Origin: Bog-159 sp963818855
GTDB lineage: Bacteria; Acidobacteriota; Terriglobia; Bryobacterales; Bryobacteraceae
NCBI GenBank assembly: GCA_963818855.1
Contig: CAWFUH010000003.1
Location: forward strand, 248,001 to 312,000
DNA length: 64,000 bases
Direction: 5' to 3'
Below, in pieces: positions 1 through 8,643 of the stretch; positions within the stretch are counted from its first letter, which is position 1, and each line of letters opens with the position of its first letter. The notes under the pieces are model-generated. The model did not search any database and was not told where the DNA came from. It was given only the letters and a program-made list of their open reading frames with translations. The position numbers were made by a program, and so were the translations under genes.

Positions 1-183
1 CTCAACGGGCAGCGCAGCATCACCGGAGACACAGCCTTGCGGCTCGCGCATTTCTTTGGCACCAGCGCGGAGTTCTGGCTTAATCTGCAAGCTCTCTACG
101 AACTGCGCACTGCACAGAAGCGAGTAGGGAGATCGATCAAAGCTCTTCCCAGGCTGAAGCGGCCCGCGCGTATTCCAGCTTGA
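1..183 (+). CDS. higA: HigA-type antitoxin (XRE family), C-terminal part
   Basis: An open frame runs from the window edge to TGA at 181-183 (60 residues seen). The motif ITGDTALRLAHFFGTSAEFW followed by LNLQALYELR is the typical second half of HigA addiction-module antidotes: the recognition helix of the XRE fold and the conserved C-terminal helix. HigA proteins bind their own promoter and neutralise the RelE-like mRNA-cleaving toxin HigB. The gene start, and any upstream higB, lie outside the window. It may equally be an orphan antitoxin. Family call is firm; function is inferred from the family. Confidence 0.85.
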   Translation, partial: LNGQRSITGDTALRLAHFFGTSAEFWLNLQALYELRTAQKRVGRSIKALPRLKRPARIPA

Positions 184-191
184 CCGCGGCG

Positions 192-1130
192 TTACGCACT
201 CAGCGTTTGGACGACGGCTCCGCGCCCGCCCGCCTGCAGCACGGTTGCGTCCACGGCATATTGCGCACGTACGTAGGCCAGCGCGACGACCTCGCCGAGC
301 GCGGGAGAGAACGCGGACGATGTCACTTCTCCAGCGTCGGCCGCACCGGCGCTCACCTTCGTCCCGCCGGCGAGCGGAACAGCGCCATCCACCGTCAGCT
401 TCACGAGTAACTTGTTGACGTGCCCGCGTGAACGGATGCGCTCCACAATCTCCTGGCCGAGATAGCAGCCCTTCGTAAAGTGGACGGCGTGCATCTGCCG
501 GGTCTCCTGCGGCAGCGTGGTTTCGAAGATATCTTCGCCGTAGCGCGGCTTGCCATGCTCCAGGCGCACGACGCGCGCTTCTTCAGGTGTCGCGTAGATC
601 GCGCCGGCGGACTCGAGGCGCGTGATCCATTCCGCCTGCGCCGCCGCCGGCATGAAGATGCGGAACCCTGTCTCACCGGTTTCGCTCACGCACGCGACAA
701 CCGCGCCTTCAACCGCGACATGTGCATATTCCGCTTCGGGCGGCAGCGCGCCCATGGCCGCGATTACCGTGACGGCATGCGGGCCTTCTACTGCTATACA
801 GCCCGTTGCCGCGGTAATGTCTTCCAGCGCGACATCGTCCGCGATAATGTATTTGTCCAGATGCCGGAACACACGCTCGCGTGTTTCGGGTTCGGTATCC
901 AGCAGGAAGCGTTCCTCCAGACAGAACAAATTGACGTCGGCTTGTATTTGACCTTGCGCGTTGAGGAAGAACGCGTAGCATCCGGTGCCGGGAGTGAGCT
1001 GCTGCACATGATTGGTGGTCATGGCGTGCAGCAGGCGGGCGCTATCTTCCCCGCTGGCGTAGATGCGCCCGCGCGCGCAGAGGTCCAGCCAGGCCGCGCC
1101 GGCGTGCAGAGCGTCGTATCCGGATGGCAT
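192..1130 (-). CDS. ygfZ: YgfZ/GcvT-like folate-binding protein
   Basis: The predicted protein has about 312 residues. It carries the YgfZ signature KGCYLGQE within HFTKGCYLGQEIVERI near residue 230, the tetrahydrofolate-linked motif that defines YgfZ within the GcvT fold. YgfZ proteins support maturation or repair of iron-sulphur enzymes in the cytoplasm. The chosen start (MPSGYDALHAG) begins where similarity to the family begins. The frame stays open for another 113 codons upstream to 1469, but that stretch looks like neither YgfZ nor a signal peptide. No strong Shine-Dalgarno decides the start. The 3' end lies 8 bp from the convergent antitoxin gene. Confidence 0.88.
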   Translation of the reverse strand: MPSGYDALHAGAAWLDLCARGRIYASGEDSARLLHAMTTNHVQQLTPGTGCYAFFLNAQGQIQADVNLFCLEERFLLDTEPETRERVFRHLDKYIIADDVALEDITAATGCIAVEGPHAVTVIAAMGALPPEAEYAHVAVEGAVVACVSETGETGFRIFMPAAAQAEWITRLESAGAIYATPEEARVVRLEHGKPRYGEDIFETTLPQETRQMHAVHFTKGCYLGQEIVERIRSRGHVNKLLVKLTVDGAVPLAGGTKVSAGAADAGEVTSSAFSPALGEVVALAYVRAQYAVDATVLQAGGRGAVVQTLSA

Positions 1131-1454
1131 ACTTGTTCTATTATCTCTGAGCAGCGGCAGCGCCGGTCTGATCCCGCCCATCCATCCGACGAGTGCTGCA
1201 GCTAGAATGGAAAGAGATTGCATTTTGAGATCGTTGGCGCGGTTACTGAAATTGAGCTTATCGCCAGCGGTAGTAGTTTGCGACGGCTGCAGTTCCTTCG
1301 GAAGCGCTACGGTGGACGCCGCTGGCGCAAAATGAAGGGTGTAGCTCCCGTCCGGCTGGCCAGTGGCACGATCCGAACCGCTGAGCTGCACTGGTACGAG
1401 GCCCACGGCGTTGGGAGAACGGGTTGGAAGATTAAGAGCTTTCTTGACTGACGT

Positions 1455-1685
1455 ATGAAAAGCGAACAACCGCGATTGAAATTTGTACTGTGCATCCGCA
1501 ATGGCGGGTCGGACGACTTAGAGGTCCGTAAGGTCTATCAGATCCTTGCGGATGCATCAGCCGCACGAGAAGGATATGTGCGCATCATCGACGAGTCCGG
1601 GGAAGACTATCTCTATCCGTCTGATTACTTCGTGCCGGTACGGCTGCCGGCTGCCGTCAGTAAGGCACTGCGCGTGAGCGCCTAA
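1455..1685 (+). CDS. small conserved hypothetical protein (76 aa)
   Basis: A compact acidic protein with motifs RKVYQILADASAAREGYVRI and DESGEDYLYPSDYFVPV. It resembles short uncharacterised proteins seen in Acidobacteriota that are predicted to be a single small beta-rich domain. It has no signal peptide or membrane segment. It is divergent from ygfZ and probably monocistronic. Function unknown. Codon use and the hydrophobic pattern suggest a real gene. Confidence 0.65.
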   Translation: MKSEQPRLKFVLCIRNGGSDDLEVRKVYQILADASAAREGYVRIIDESGEDYLYPSDYFVPVRLPAAVSKALRVSA

Positions 1686-1718
1686 TGGCCGCTTTCTCAT
1701 GCCTCGGTAATTCGCGGC

Positions 1719-1920
1719 CTATTTCCAGTGCAGGCGAAGCCTTTGTCCGATAAAGTCCGCTAAGCCCTGCATGTCTGGAAACAGCGACTGCTCGTGGATG
1801 TTCATCTGAAAGAGCGTGCGCTCGATCTCTGGAACTGCGGCTACGGCAATGTCAATTACTCTTGCACCAACATGTATTGCAGGGGGCCATCATCTTTTCA
1901 AGGTAACCGGCGATCTCCCG
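1719..1920 (-). pseudogene. C-terminal remnant of an FRG-domain-like protein
   Basis: The reverse strand reads AVPEIERTLFQMNIHEQSLF then PDMQGLADFIGQRL up to a TAG at 1719-1721. The pattern 'SLFPDxxGLA' close to the C-terminus is typical of FRG-domain proteins, which often occur in defence and mobile regions. A second frame just upstream (REIAGYLEKMMAP) continues the family pattern, so at least one frameshift is present, and the N-terminal bulk of the gene is missing. The family call rests on a short motif only. Confidence 0.4.
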
Positions 1921-2040
1921 CCAGTTCGAACACACGCACGCCTCTGCTTTCAGGTCACCGGACGCTTCGGCCACGCCGTCCTACTTACCATGTTCGGTTC
2001 TTCCGCGGCGCCGAGGTTATTAGCCGCGCCGCGGTTTTCA

Positions 2041-2300
2041 TCAGACCATAATCAACCCCCGCCGGATGCCCAGCGTGACTGCTTCGGTGCGCGTGCCCGC
2101 ATTCAGCTTGCTTGAAACTTGGCGGTATGTTCCGAGATGCCCAGCTTCCAGGCAATGGTCTTATTGCCGTGCCCTTCTGCCAGCATCGCGAGCACCTGTA
2201 CTTCGCGCGGCGTCAGCGCCTGCGTCTGCGCCGTGGGCAGCACCCGCTCGCCAATCAATGCCAGAATATCTTGCGGATGCAGGACGGCCAATCCGGCATC
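2041..2300 (-). pseudogene. duplicated C-terminal fragment of the neighbouring LuxR regulator
   Basis: This stretch is a near-identical copy of 3417-3690, the DNA-binding end of the LuxR-type regulator at 3415-4041. It includes LTPREVQVLAMLAEGHGNKT and the terminal LIMV. About 19 bp present in the intact gene between its positions 3486 and 3505 are missing here. That deletion breaks the frame just after the helix-turn-helix start, so the copy ends in AKFQAS. No receiver domain is present. It cannot make a working regulator. It lies on the far side of the broken secreted-protein gene from its parent, so the duplication brackets that gene. Confidence 0.8.
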
Positions 2301-2364
2301 AGCCCCCCACCGATATCGTCGAGCAGTTCGGCCGAAAACCGCCTGTGCGGACTCCCGAAACGGA

Positions 2365-3346
2365 TTACTGAGATGTCCCTGTGCCCGATAGCGAAATGTG
2401 CTGCGGGCTGCCGCCGGCGGTGTCGCTGATGTCCACCGAGCCGGTTAGGCTGCCCGTCTGCGTGGGAGTGAACGTCACACTGATCGTACAACTCTCTCTG
2501 GCTGGCAATCTCGCACCGCATGTGTTGGTCTGGGCAAAGTCTCCGCTGGCCTCGATGCTCGTGACCTTCATCGGTACGAAGCCGTTGTTTCTCAGTTTGA
2601 CAACCTGCGGCGCGCTGGTGGTCCCCACAGTCTGGCCCGCGAACGTTAGTTTGGCTGGAACAATGTCCAGAAGGATCGAGGGCGCGAGACCCCAAAAGTT
2701 ACCCGGGGCGGGTTTCCCGATGGGTTCGACACGAACGTTCCCGCTCCCGTCGACGTGTTCAACGTGTCGATCTGGAACGGCTGATTCGCGCCCGCATAGA
2801 GCTTTCCCCCCTCGCACACCATCGCCGCCCCGCCCAAGCCCGTGTCGCCCACGTTCGTCGCCTTTCCGGTGATCGTGTTCATACAGGTTGCTCCCAACCG
2901 TAAGGTAGAGGGCCCTACAATTCGTGGACATCCCTGAAGTGTTATTAATCGGGACGCCGATGCCATCACCGATGACCGCGGCAGCACCTGTGGCTGAATA
3001 CAGAATAAAGGACATTGCCCTCATCGATCGCATAAAGGCCTCTGTCTGTCGACCCCATCAAAAAATAGGTGATGGCGCTGTTGCCCACGATTGTCAGGCC
3101 CCCGTTCGCCTGGTCGACCCGGTAGAACGTATTCCCCTCAAATTCGCCGCCGTACAGTGCCCCGTGTGCCACTCCCAGACCGCACAGTAGCACGCCCGTA
3201 TTGCCAATTAGAGTAAACGCACCGCTATCCAAATCGATTTTTCCGAACTGATCTGTCCCGGTAAAGTCGTACGCGAAGTTGTCCGCTTCCAGGCCGCCCG
3301 CTAGGAGCAGACCGATCGCCGCAGCTACCGAAACACGTTTCGTCAT
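2365..3346 (-). pseudogene. secreted propeller protein with choice-of-anchor D (Ig-like) C-terminus, frameshifted
   Basis: The start at 3346 encodes a signal peptide (VSVAAAIGLLLAGGLEADNF) and propeller-like repeats (GKIDLDSGAFTLIGNTGVLL). The coding sense then passes through at least three frame changes, near 3020, 2880 and 2690. It ends in an HYDIN-like/choice-of-anchor D domain: AKLTFAGQTVGTTSAPQVV, then TISVTFTPTQTGSLTG, then SLSGTGTSQ. Intact relatives are secreted proteins of unknown role, common in Acidobacteriota. The frameshifts make it a pseudogene as read; sequencing error is the alternative. Confidence 0.7.
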
Positions 3347-3414
3347 GGACGTTGCCCTCCAAGAAAGTCTGATCTGCTCGCAGTAGTATACAACATAGAG
3401 GCAGTAACTGGCTG

Positions 3415-4041
3415 CTATACCATGATCAATCCCCGCCGGATGCCCAGCGTGACTGCCTCGGTGCGCGTGCCTGCATTCAGCTTGCTCAAGATGGACGCCA
3501 CGTGGAACTTGGCGGTGTGTTCCGAGATGCCCAGCTTCCAGGCGATGGTCTTATTGCCGTGCCCTTCTGCCAGCATCGCGAGCACCTGTACTTCGCGCGG
3601 CGTCAGCGCCTGGACTTGCCCCGCGGGCAGCACCCGCTCGGCAACCAATGCAGAGATATCCTGCGGATGCAGCACCGCCAACCCAGCGGCAACGGCTTCC
3701 ACCGCGGCCAGAATTTCCCGCGCGCCGATATCGCCGGGCAGCACGGCGCGGATGCCCGCGCGTAGCGCATCGCCGGTCCAGGAGGACTGCAGATCCGGCG
3801 CCAGCACGACTATCGCCGGAGTGCCCGCACGGCCCGCTAGCGCCATGAGATCCTCGGGCGGTTCGTCGGAATGCCTGTCCACCGCCGCTAACACGACATC
3901 GGGCTGATACCGGTCGATGGCCACGCTAAGCCCGGCCAAGCCCGCGGAGCCCACTACTTCGATGCCCGGGGCTTGGGCGCCTACCGACTCGAGCCCCGCT
4001 CGTACGATCGCAGACGGCGCCGCGATCAGCAGACGAATCAC
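3415..4041 (-). CDS. LuxR-family response regulator with atypical receiver domain
   Basis: 208 residues. Residues 1-120 resemble a receiver domain (MIRLLIAAPSAIVRAGLESV). Residues about 142-205 are a clear LuxR helix-turn-helix (LTPREVQVLAMLAEGHGNKT, then ISEHTAKFHVASILSKL). In the segment QPDVVLAAVDRH the usual phospho-acceptor aspartate position is alanine and an aspartate lies two residues later, so phosphorylation is doubtful. Its start overlaps the stop of the first HtrA gene by 4 bp (ATGA), so all three genes are likely co-transcribed from upstream of 5790. It may control expression of the protease pair or a linked stress response. The DNA-binding end is duplicated at 2041-2300. Confidence 0.85.
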   Translation of the reverse strand: MIRLLIAAPSAIVRAGLESVGAQAPGIEVVGSAGLAGLSVAIDRYQPDVVLAAVDRHSDEPPEDLMALAGRAGTPAIVVLAPDLQSSWTGDALRAGIRAVLPGDIGAREILAAVEAVAAGLAVLHPQDISALVAERVLPAGQVQALTPREVQVLAMLAEGHGNKTIAWKLGISEHTAKFHVASILSKLNAGTRTEAVTLGIRRGLIMV

Positions 4042-4901
4042 GCCGCCTCCGCCACCACCAACGGCATCCCGCAGTCCAGGCGGATCGCCACTTCGCGCAT
4101 GGCGGAGCGGTCGCCGCGCAAGAATTGCAGATGGATTACGCTCGATGCGCCGTCCATCACTTCATGCAGCGCTTCATGCAGATCGTCCACCGATCGGAAC
4201 GGCCGGCCGCCGGCGCCGATGAGCACGTCGCCGATCCAGAGCGGGGCGGCGGCTGCCGGACTCCCCTGTTCGACTTTGAGCACCAGCAGGCCGAAGCGCC
4301 GATCTTCCAAGCTCACGGGCTGTATAGTCACGCCCAGAGAAAAGCCGGACGCGCCGCGCCGCAAGAAGGCCGTCACCGAATTGCCCGGAACCGCCGCACC
4401 CAGCCCATGCACGATCATCGTGTTGATGCCGATCACGCGCCCGTATGCGTCAGCCAGCGGACCACCGGAATTGCCGGGCGCCAGGCGTACATCCGCCAGC
4501 ACCCAGCTCTGCCGTCCGAAACCTGCAATGCCGCCGAGCGCATGCACTACGCCCGTGGTCAGAGCGCCGATGAATCCCATGGGATTGCCGATGGCCATCA
4601 CCAGTTCGCCCACGCGCAGGGCGCTCGAATCGCCGAAAGTGGCCGCCGGCAGACCGGCCGTCTCCACCTGAAGCGCGGCCAGGTCGCGCCGCGCATCGCG
4701 CGCCACAAGTTTAGCTGGAAGCTCACGGCCATCCCAGAGGCGGACCGATGCCTCGGCGCCGCGAGCAACGTGCGCGTTGGTCACGATCTGTCCGTCGGCA
4801 GTGGCGATCACGCCGGAGCCGCCTGCGTTGGCCCCGCGCAAGCGCACCTCCACGGTCGAGCGGCGCAACCGTTCCGCGGTCTCTCCGAAAGCGCGCGCCA
4901 T
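4038..4901 (-). CDS. HtrA/DegP-like trypsin-fold serine protease with PDZ domain
   Basis: 287 residues. The S1C catalytic triad is visible: His in VTNAHVARG, Asp in DARRDLAALQ, and Ser in LAPGNSGGPLAD. A PDZ domain follows from about residue 195 (LLVLKVEQGSPAAAAPLWIG, then DVLIGAGGRPF). There is no signal peptide or membrane segment at the chosen start, which is unusual for HtrA and suggests a cytoplasmic or anchor-less form. It is separated from the upstream paralogue by one base and overlaps the downstream regulator by 4 bp. Confidence 0.88.
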   Translation of the reverse strand: MARAFGETAERLRRSTVEVRLRGANAGGSGVIATADGQIVTNAHVARGAEASVRLWDGRELPAKLVARDARRDLAALQVETAGLPAATFGDSSALRVGELVMAIGNPMGFIGALTTGVVHALGGIAGFGRQSWVLADVRLAPGNSGGPLADAYGRVIGINTMIVHGLGAAVPGNSVTAFLRRGASGFSLGVTIQPVSLEDRRFGLLVLKVEQGSPAAAAPLWIGDVLIGAGGRPFRSVDDLHEALHEVMDGASSVIHLQFLRGDRSAMREVAIRLDCGMPLVVAEAA

Positions 4902-4902
4902 A

Positions 4903-5790
4903 TCAGTCTTCCCTCCTGGGCCGTTCGCCCACCGTTATACTCAGTTCGATGACCTGTCCGCCGCGCACGATGCGCGCCGCGATGGGCTTGCCCACCGTCT
5001 CGCTGTCGAGCGCGGATTGGATATCGTCGGTGTCACGCACCGTCTTGCCGCCCAGCGCCACCAGAATGTCGCCGATGAGCACTCCGGCTCGCGCGGCGGG
5101 TCCATCAGTTTCGGCCGAGAGCACGATCGGACCGGTGCTGCCATCCGGCAGCGCGACCGGATGCAGTCCTAATCCCAGGTAGCCGCGCGACACGTGCCCG
5201 CTGCGCAGCAATTCGTCGATCACGCGGTTGACGGTGGAGACAGGCACCGCCAGTCCGGCGATCCGCGAAAGGGCGCTGGTGGCGATGCCGAGCACGCGGC
5301 CCGCGGTGTCCACTACGGCGCCGCCGGAACTGGCGGGATATAGGGTCAGATCCAAGCGCAGGTATTGGTCGATCTGGCCACCACGCCACGAGCGCCACGG
5401 CCCGCTGACCGCGCTCATGATGCCCATGGTGGCGTTGACTCCCGAATCGGGCGAGCGGCCGATGGCCAGCACGATCTGGCCCGGCTTCAAGCTTTCGGCG
5501 GCGCCGAAGGTGGCGGTAGGTGCGCCGTTTTCGGCCAGTTTGAGGACGGCAAGGTCTGTTCCCGCGTCGCGGCCCAATAGCGTCGCGGAAGTTGAGCGGC
5601 CGTCGGGCAGCGTGACGCCGATTTCGTCGCGGCGGCGGATGGTGTGCTCGGCGGTAACGATCACGCCGGGCCGCCAAAGCACGCCGCTTGAGGCGAACCG
5701 AGGCCGGGCATTCACGGCCACCACGGCGCGGCCGGCCTGCTCCACTGCGGCGGCCAGTTCATTCGATAAAGCAGCTAACTCATTTTCCAT
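4903..5790 (-). CDS. second HtrA-like serine protease with PDZ domain
   Basis: About 295 residues. His lies in VTAEHTIRRR, Asp in AGTDLAVLKL, and Ser in YPASSGGAVVD. The usual 'GNSGG' is changed to 'ASSGG', keeping the serine but altering the oxyanion-loop Asn. A PDZ domain covers the last 100 residues (GPAARAGVLIGDILVALGGK). The start at 5790 (MENELAALSNEL) was preferred over 5832 because similarity begins there, but no well-placed ribosome site decides it. First gene of the HtrA-HtrA-LuxR operon. Both proteases lack an evident signal peptide. The loop change may reduce activity. Confidence 0.85.
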   Translation of the reverse strand: MENELAALSNELAAAVEQAGRAVVAVNARPRFASSGVLWRPGVIVTAEHTIRRRDEIGVTLPDGRSTSATLLGRDAGTDLAVLKLAENGAPTATFGAAESLKPGQIVLAIGRSPDSGVNATMGIMSAVSGPWRSWRGGQIDQYLRLDLTLYPASSGGAVVDTAGRVLGIATSALSRIAGLAVPVSTVNRVIDELLRSGHVSRGYLGLGLHPVALPDGSTGPIVLSAETDGPAARAGVLIGDILVALGGKTVRDTDDIQSALDSETVGKPIAARIVRGGQVIELSITVGERPRRED

Positions 5791-5885
5791 GCTTCCAGCA
5801 TGGCGCACACCACCCGCGCCGCACACCGGCAAATCGGGCAGGAGCGGCCCGGAAGATCGGCGAGGGCTGGTGGCATAATAGACGC

Positions 5886-6383
5886 ATGGCTACGGGCGCG
5901 CTGGTTTCGGTCGAAGAATATTTGTCCACATCGTACGATCCGGACTGCGATTATGTGGATGGCGAGTTGGAGGATCGCAACGTGGGCCAAAAGAGCCATG
6001 CCAAAGCGCAGAGCAAACTGCTGATTGCCTTCAACTTCCGTTACCCCTCCCTGTTTGTCGTTGTGGAACAACGGACTCGAGTTTCCGCCACGCGCTATCG
6101 CGTGCCGGACGTTTGTGTCATGCTCGCCGAACCCGACGAGGAAATTTTCACCGAGCCGCCATTCCTGTGCATTGAAGTTCTTTCGCCCGACGACCGCGCC
6201 GAGCGAATCGAGCGTAAATTGTCCGACTACCAGAAGTTCGGCGTGCGCTACATCTGGGTAATCAATCCTCGCACGCGCGAAGCTTTCATCCACACCGCCA
6301 CGGGCATGCACGAAGTGGAAGATGGCATCCTGCGGACCACCGATCCGGACATCGCCGTCCCGCTCGCCGAAGTTCTCGGCTAA
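5886..6383 (+). CDS. Uma2-family endonuclease-fold protein (DUF820)
   Basis: 165 residues of the Uma2/DUF820 family, a PD-(D/E)XK nuclease-like fold abundant in Cyanobacteria and Acidobacteriota. Visible features are the start VSVEEYLSTSYDPDCDYVDG, the catalytic-type Asp in YRVPDVCVM, Glu in FLCIEVLSPDDR, and RKLSDYQKFGVRYIWVINP. Biological role is unknown; mobile-element origin is suspected for the family. Divergent from the HtrA operon and convergent with the membrane protein, overlapping it by 4 bp. Confidence 0.85.
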   Translation: MATGALVSVEEYLSTSYDPDCDYVDGELEDRNVGQKSHAKAQSKLLIAFNFRYPSLFVVVEQRTRVSATRYRVPDVCVMLAEPDEEIFTEPPFLCIEVLSPDDRAERIERKLSDYQKFGVRYIWVINPRTREAFIHTATGMHEVEDGILRTTDPDIAVPLAEVLG

Positions 6384-6793
6384 AAAGTCCGCCCCAGATA
6401 CGCCGAAATTGCGATAATCAGCAGGCCCGAGATGGCGGCCCCGGCAAACAGCCGGCCGCGATGTTCCGGGTTCTTCGTCACCAACACGATCCCCACCGCG
6501 AAAACGTGCGCCACCAGCAGAAGCTTCAGGCTGAGCAGGACGTAGTAGCGTAAGTTGTGCCCCGGGTGGGTGGCCAGGTTGTAGCCGCCTGAGACCAGTA
6601 GCGCGGTGATGGCCGTGAAGACCAGCGCCCGGTAGAGCGCGGCGGTCTTGGCAAACAACGATCTGCGCGGCTCTGCCGCCAACACTCCGGCGGCCGGAAC
6701 AAGCACCAGCCAGCCGTACAGCATGCCGCCTACCAGGGTAGCGACGGACGCTAGATGCAACCAGCGCATGCAGATGCCAAGGGCTTCGAACAT
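6380..6793 (-). CDS. four-helix integral membrane protein, CopD-like
   Basis: 137 residues with four predicted membrane helices, starting near WLHLASVATLVGGMLYGWLV, ALVFTAITALLVSGGYNLA, YYVLLSLKLLLVAHVFAVGI and RLFAGAAISGLLIIAISAYL. The opening 'RWLHLxSV..GG' pattern resembles copper-resistance CopD and related heme/copper membrane domains, but a copper role is not shown. Start at MFEALG (6793) is preferred over the upstream ATG at 6808. Convergent with the Uma2 gene. Confidence 0.65.
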   Translation of the reverse strand: MFEALGICMRWLHLASVATLVGGMLYGWLVLVPAAGVLAAEPRRSLFAKTAALYRALVFTAITALLVSGGYNLATHPGHNLRYYVLLSLKLLLVAHVFAVGIVLVTKNPEHRGRLFAGAAISGLLIIAISAYLGRTF

Positions 6794-6817
6794 GCGTTGA
6801 TTATACAATCGTTACTT

Positions 6818-7450
6818 ATGGTGCATGAAATTCTGCCGGTGGGCATGCTGCAATGCAACTGCTCCATTTTCGGCGACGAGCAGTCGGGCGACGCGGTGGT
6901 AATCGATCCCGGCGACAACCTGACGCGCATAGAGGCGGTGCTCAAGCGGCACGGTCTGCACGTAACGGCCATCGTGGTGACGCACGCGCATATCGACCAC
7001 ATCGGGGGCGCACACCAGTTGCACGCATCCACCGGCGCGCCGGTCTACATGAATGAAAACGACGACAAGCTGCAGGACATGATGGACATGCAAGCTGCGT
7101 GGGTGGGCGTGCGCACGCCGGAGCGGACGCTGATCGATGCGCCCGCACGCGATGGCGATATCCTGCGCGCCGCGGGCGCCGAGTTTCATGTGCTGCATAC
7201 CCCAGGGCACACGCCGGGAAGCATCAGCCTGTGGATGCCCGGGGAGAAAAAGCTGGTGGCGGGCGACACGCTGTTCTACGACAGCATCGGCCGCACGGAT
7301 CTGCCGTTTGGCGATGGCGAGCAGATCCTGCGTTCCATCCACGACAAGTATTTCGCGCTGCCGGACGAAACCGTAGTGGTGCCCGGACATGGACCGGTGA
7401 CCACGCTCGGCCGCGAAAAACAATTCAACTATTTCCTGCAGGGAATGTAG
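6818..7450 (+). CDS. MBL-fold metallo-hydrolase (glyoxalase II-like)
   Basis: 210 residues. The metal site is complete: THAHIDHIGG (HxHxDH), His in LHTPGHTPGS, Asp in VAGDTLFYDS, and His in VVPGHGPVTTL. The fold and length match the short glyoxalase II-like subgroup that hydrolyses thioesters or related substrates in the cytoplasm; the substrate cannot be read from sequence. Start ATG at 6818 (MVHEILPVGML) matches family starts. The stop TAG abuts the ATG of the aminotransferase gene, so the two are probably co-translated. Confidence 0.88.
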   Translation: MVHEILPVGMLQCNCSIFGDEQSGDAVVIDPGDNLTRIEAVLKRHGLHVTAIVVTHAHIDHIGGAHQLHASTGAPVYMNENDDKLQDMMDMQAAWVGVRTPERTLIDAPARDGDILRAAGAEFHVLHTPGHTPGSISLWMPGEKKLVAGDTLFYDSIGRTDLPFGDGEQILRSIHDKYFALPDETVVVPGHGPVTTLGREKQFNYFLQGM

Positions 7451-8569
7451 ATGCAGATACCTGATTGGCCCATTTCGACGGAGCGCGAGATTACACTGCT
7501 GCGCGAGGTGCTCGAGAGCGGGCGCTGGGGCGGGCACAGCGACTTCGTCCAGCGGCTGGAGCGCGAGTTCGCCGCTTTCACGCAATGCCGGCACGGCATA
7601 TCGGCCATGAACGGAACCGTCACGCTGGAGATGGCGCTGAGCGCGGCCGGCATCGGACCGGGCGACGAGGTGATCGTGCCGGCCATTTCGTTTGTCTCGA
7701 CGGCCATGGCCGTGTCGCGCGTAGGCGCGACGCCCGTGTTCGTGGACATCGAGCCGCTGAGCTTCAACATGGATCCGGAGCGTGCGGCGCGGGCGATCAC
7801 CGCGCGGACGAAAGCCATCATCCCGGTGCATTTCGGCGGCGCTATGGCGGATATGGACCGGCTCGTGCCGCTAGCCGCCGAATATGGCCTGGCCCTGATA
7901 GAAGATGCGGCGCACGCGCATGGCTCGGAGTGGGCCGGCCGCTGCGCGGGCAGCTTGTGCTTGGCCGGATCGTTCAGTTTTCAAAATTCGAAAGTGATGA
8001 CGGCGGGCGAAGGCGGTATGCTCACCACTAACGATGCGGAGTTTGCGGAACGGGTGTGGTCCATCATGGATCAGGGACGGCAGCCGGACGGCGGCTGGTT
8101 CCATCATTACGCACTGGGCAGCAACTATCGCATCACCGGCTTGCAGGCCGCCGTGCTGCTGGCGCAGATGGAGCGGCTGCCGGAACAGATCTGCCGGCGC
8201 ACGCGCAATGCGGCGCTGTTGCGCGCGCTGTTGGCGGACGTGCCAGGGCTTGCGTTTCAAGCCGTGCCGCGGCAGCAGAATGCCAACTCGTGGTATCTGT
8301 TGCTGGGCCGCATTGACGCGCCACGCATGGGACGCACGCGCGACGAGTTCCATCGCGCGCTAACCGCCCAGGGCGTGCCTTGCACGCCGTTCTATCCGCA
8401 TCCGCTGTACGGTAATCCGCTCTACCAGAAAGGCGGCTGCCGCGTGGAACCATGCCCGGTAGCCGAGGCTACCATCGGCGACGCATTCTGGCTGCCGCAC
8501 CGCGCGCTGTTGGGCGACGAGGATACCACCGGAGAGATTGCCGGCGCCGTGCGGCGCGCGCGCGGTTGA
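7451..8569 (+). CDS. DegT/DnrJ/EryC1/StrS-family PLP aminotransferase
   Basis: 372 residues. The PLP lysine lies in SFSFQNSKVMTAGEGGMLTT, and the cofactor pocket is seen in IPVHFGGAMADMD and LIEDAAHAHGS. This family transaminates keto-sugars for cell-surface or antibiotic sugars, but many soil-bacterial members have unknown substrates. The gene begins immediately after the MBL hydrolase stop. There are no sugar-nucleotide enzymes nearby, so a surface-sugar role is not supported by context. Confidence 0.88.
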   Translation: MQIPDWPISTEREITLLREVLESGRWGGHSDFVQRLEREFAAFTQCRHGISAMNGTVTLEMALSAAGIGPGDEVIVPAISFVSTAMAVSRVGATPVFVDIEPLSFNMDPERAARAITARTKAIIPVHFGGAMADMDRLVPLAAEYGLALIEDAAHAHGSEWAGRCAGSLCLAGSFSFQNSKVMTAGEGGMLTTNDAEFAERVWSIMDQGRQPDGGWFHHYALGSNYRITGLQAAVLLAQMERLPEQICRRTRNAALLRALLADVPGLAFQAVPRQQNANSWYLLLGRIDAPRMGRTRDEFHRALTAQGVPCTPFYPHPLYGNPLYQKGGCRVEPCPVAEATIGDAFWLPHRALLGDEDTTGEIAGAVRRARG

Positions 8570-8643
8570 CTTGGGCCAGCGCCGTGGCTGGTCGAGATGG
8601 GCGTCCAGCCCAGCGCGTAGACGTCGGACGACGGTGCGAAGCG

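Noticed and set aside
6812..7831. 339-codon minus-strand frame opposite the MBL hydrolase and aminotransferase
   Set aside because: Histidine- and arginine-rich shadow of two strong genes on the other strand.
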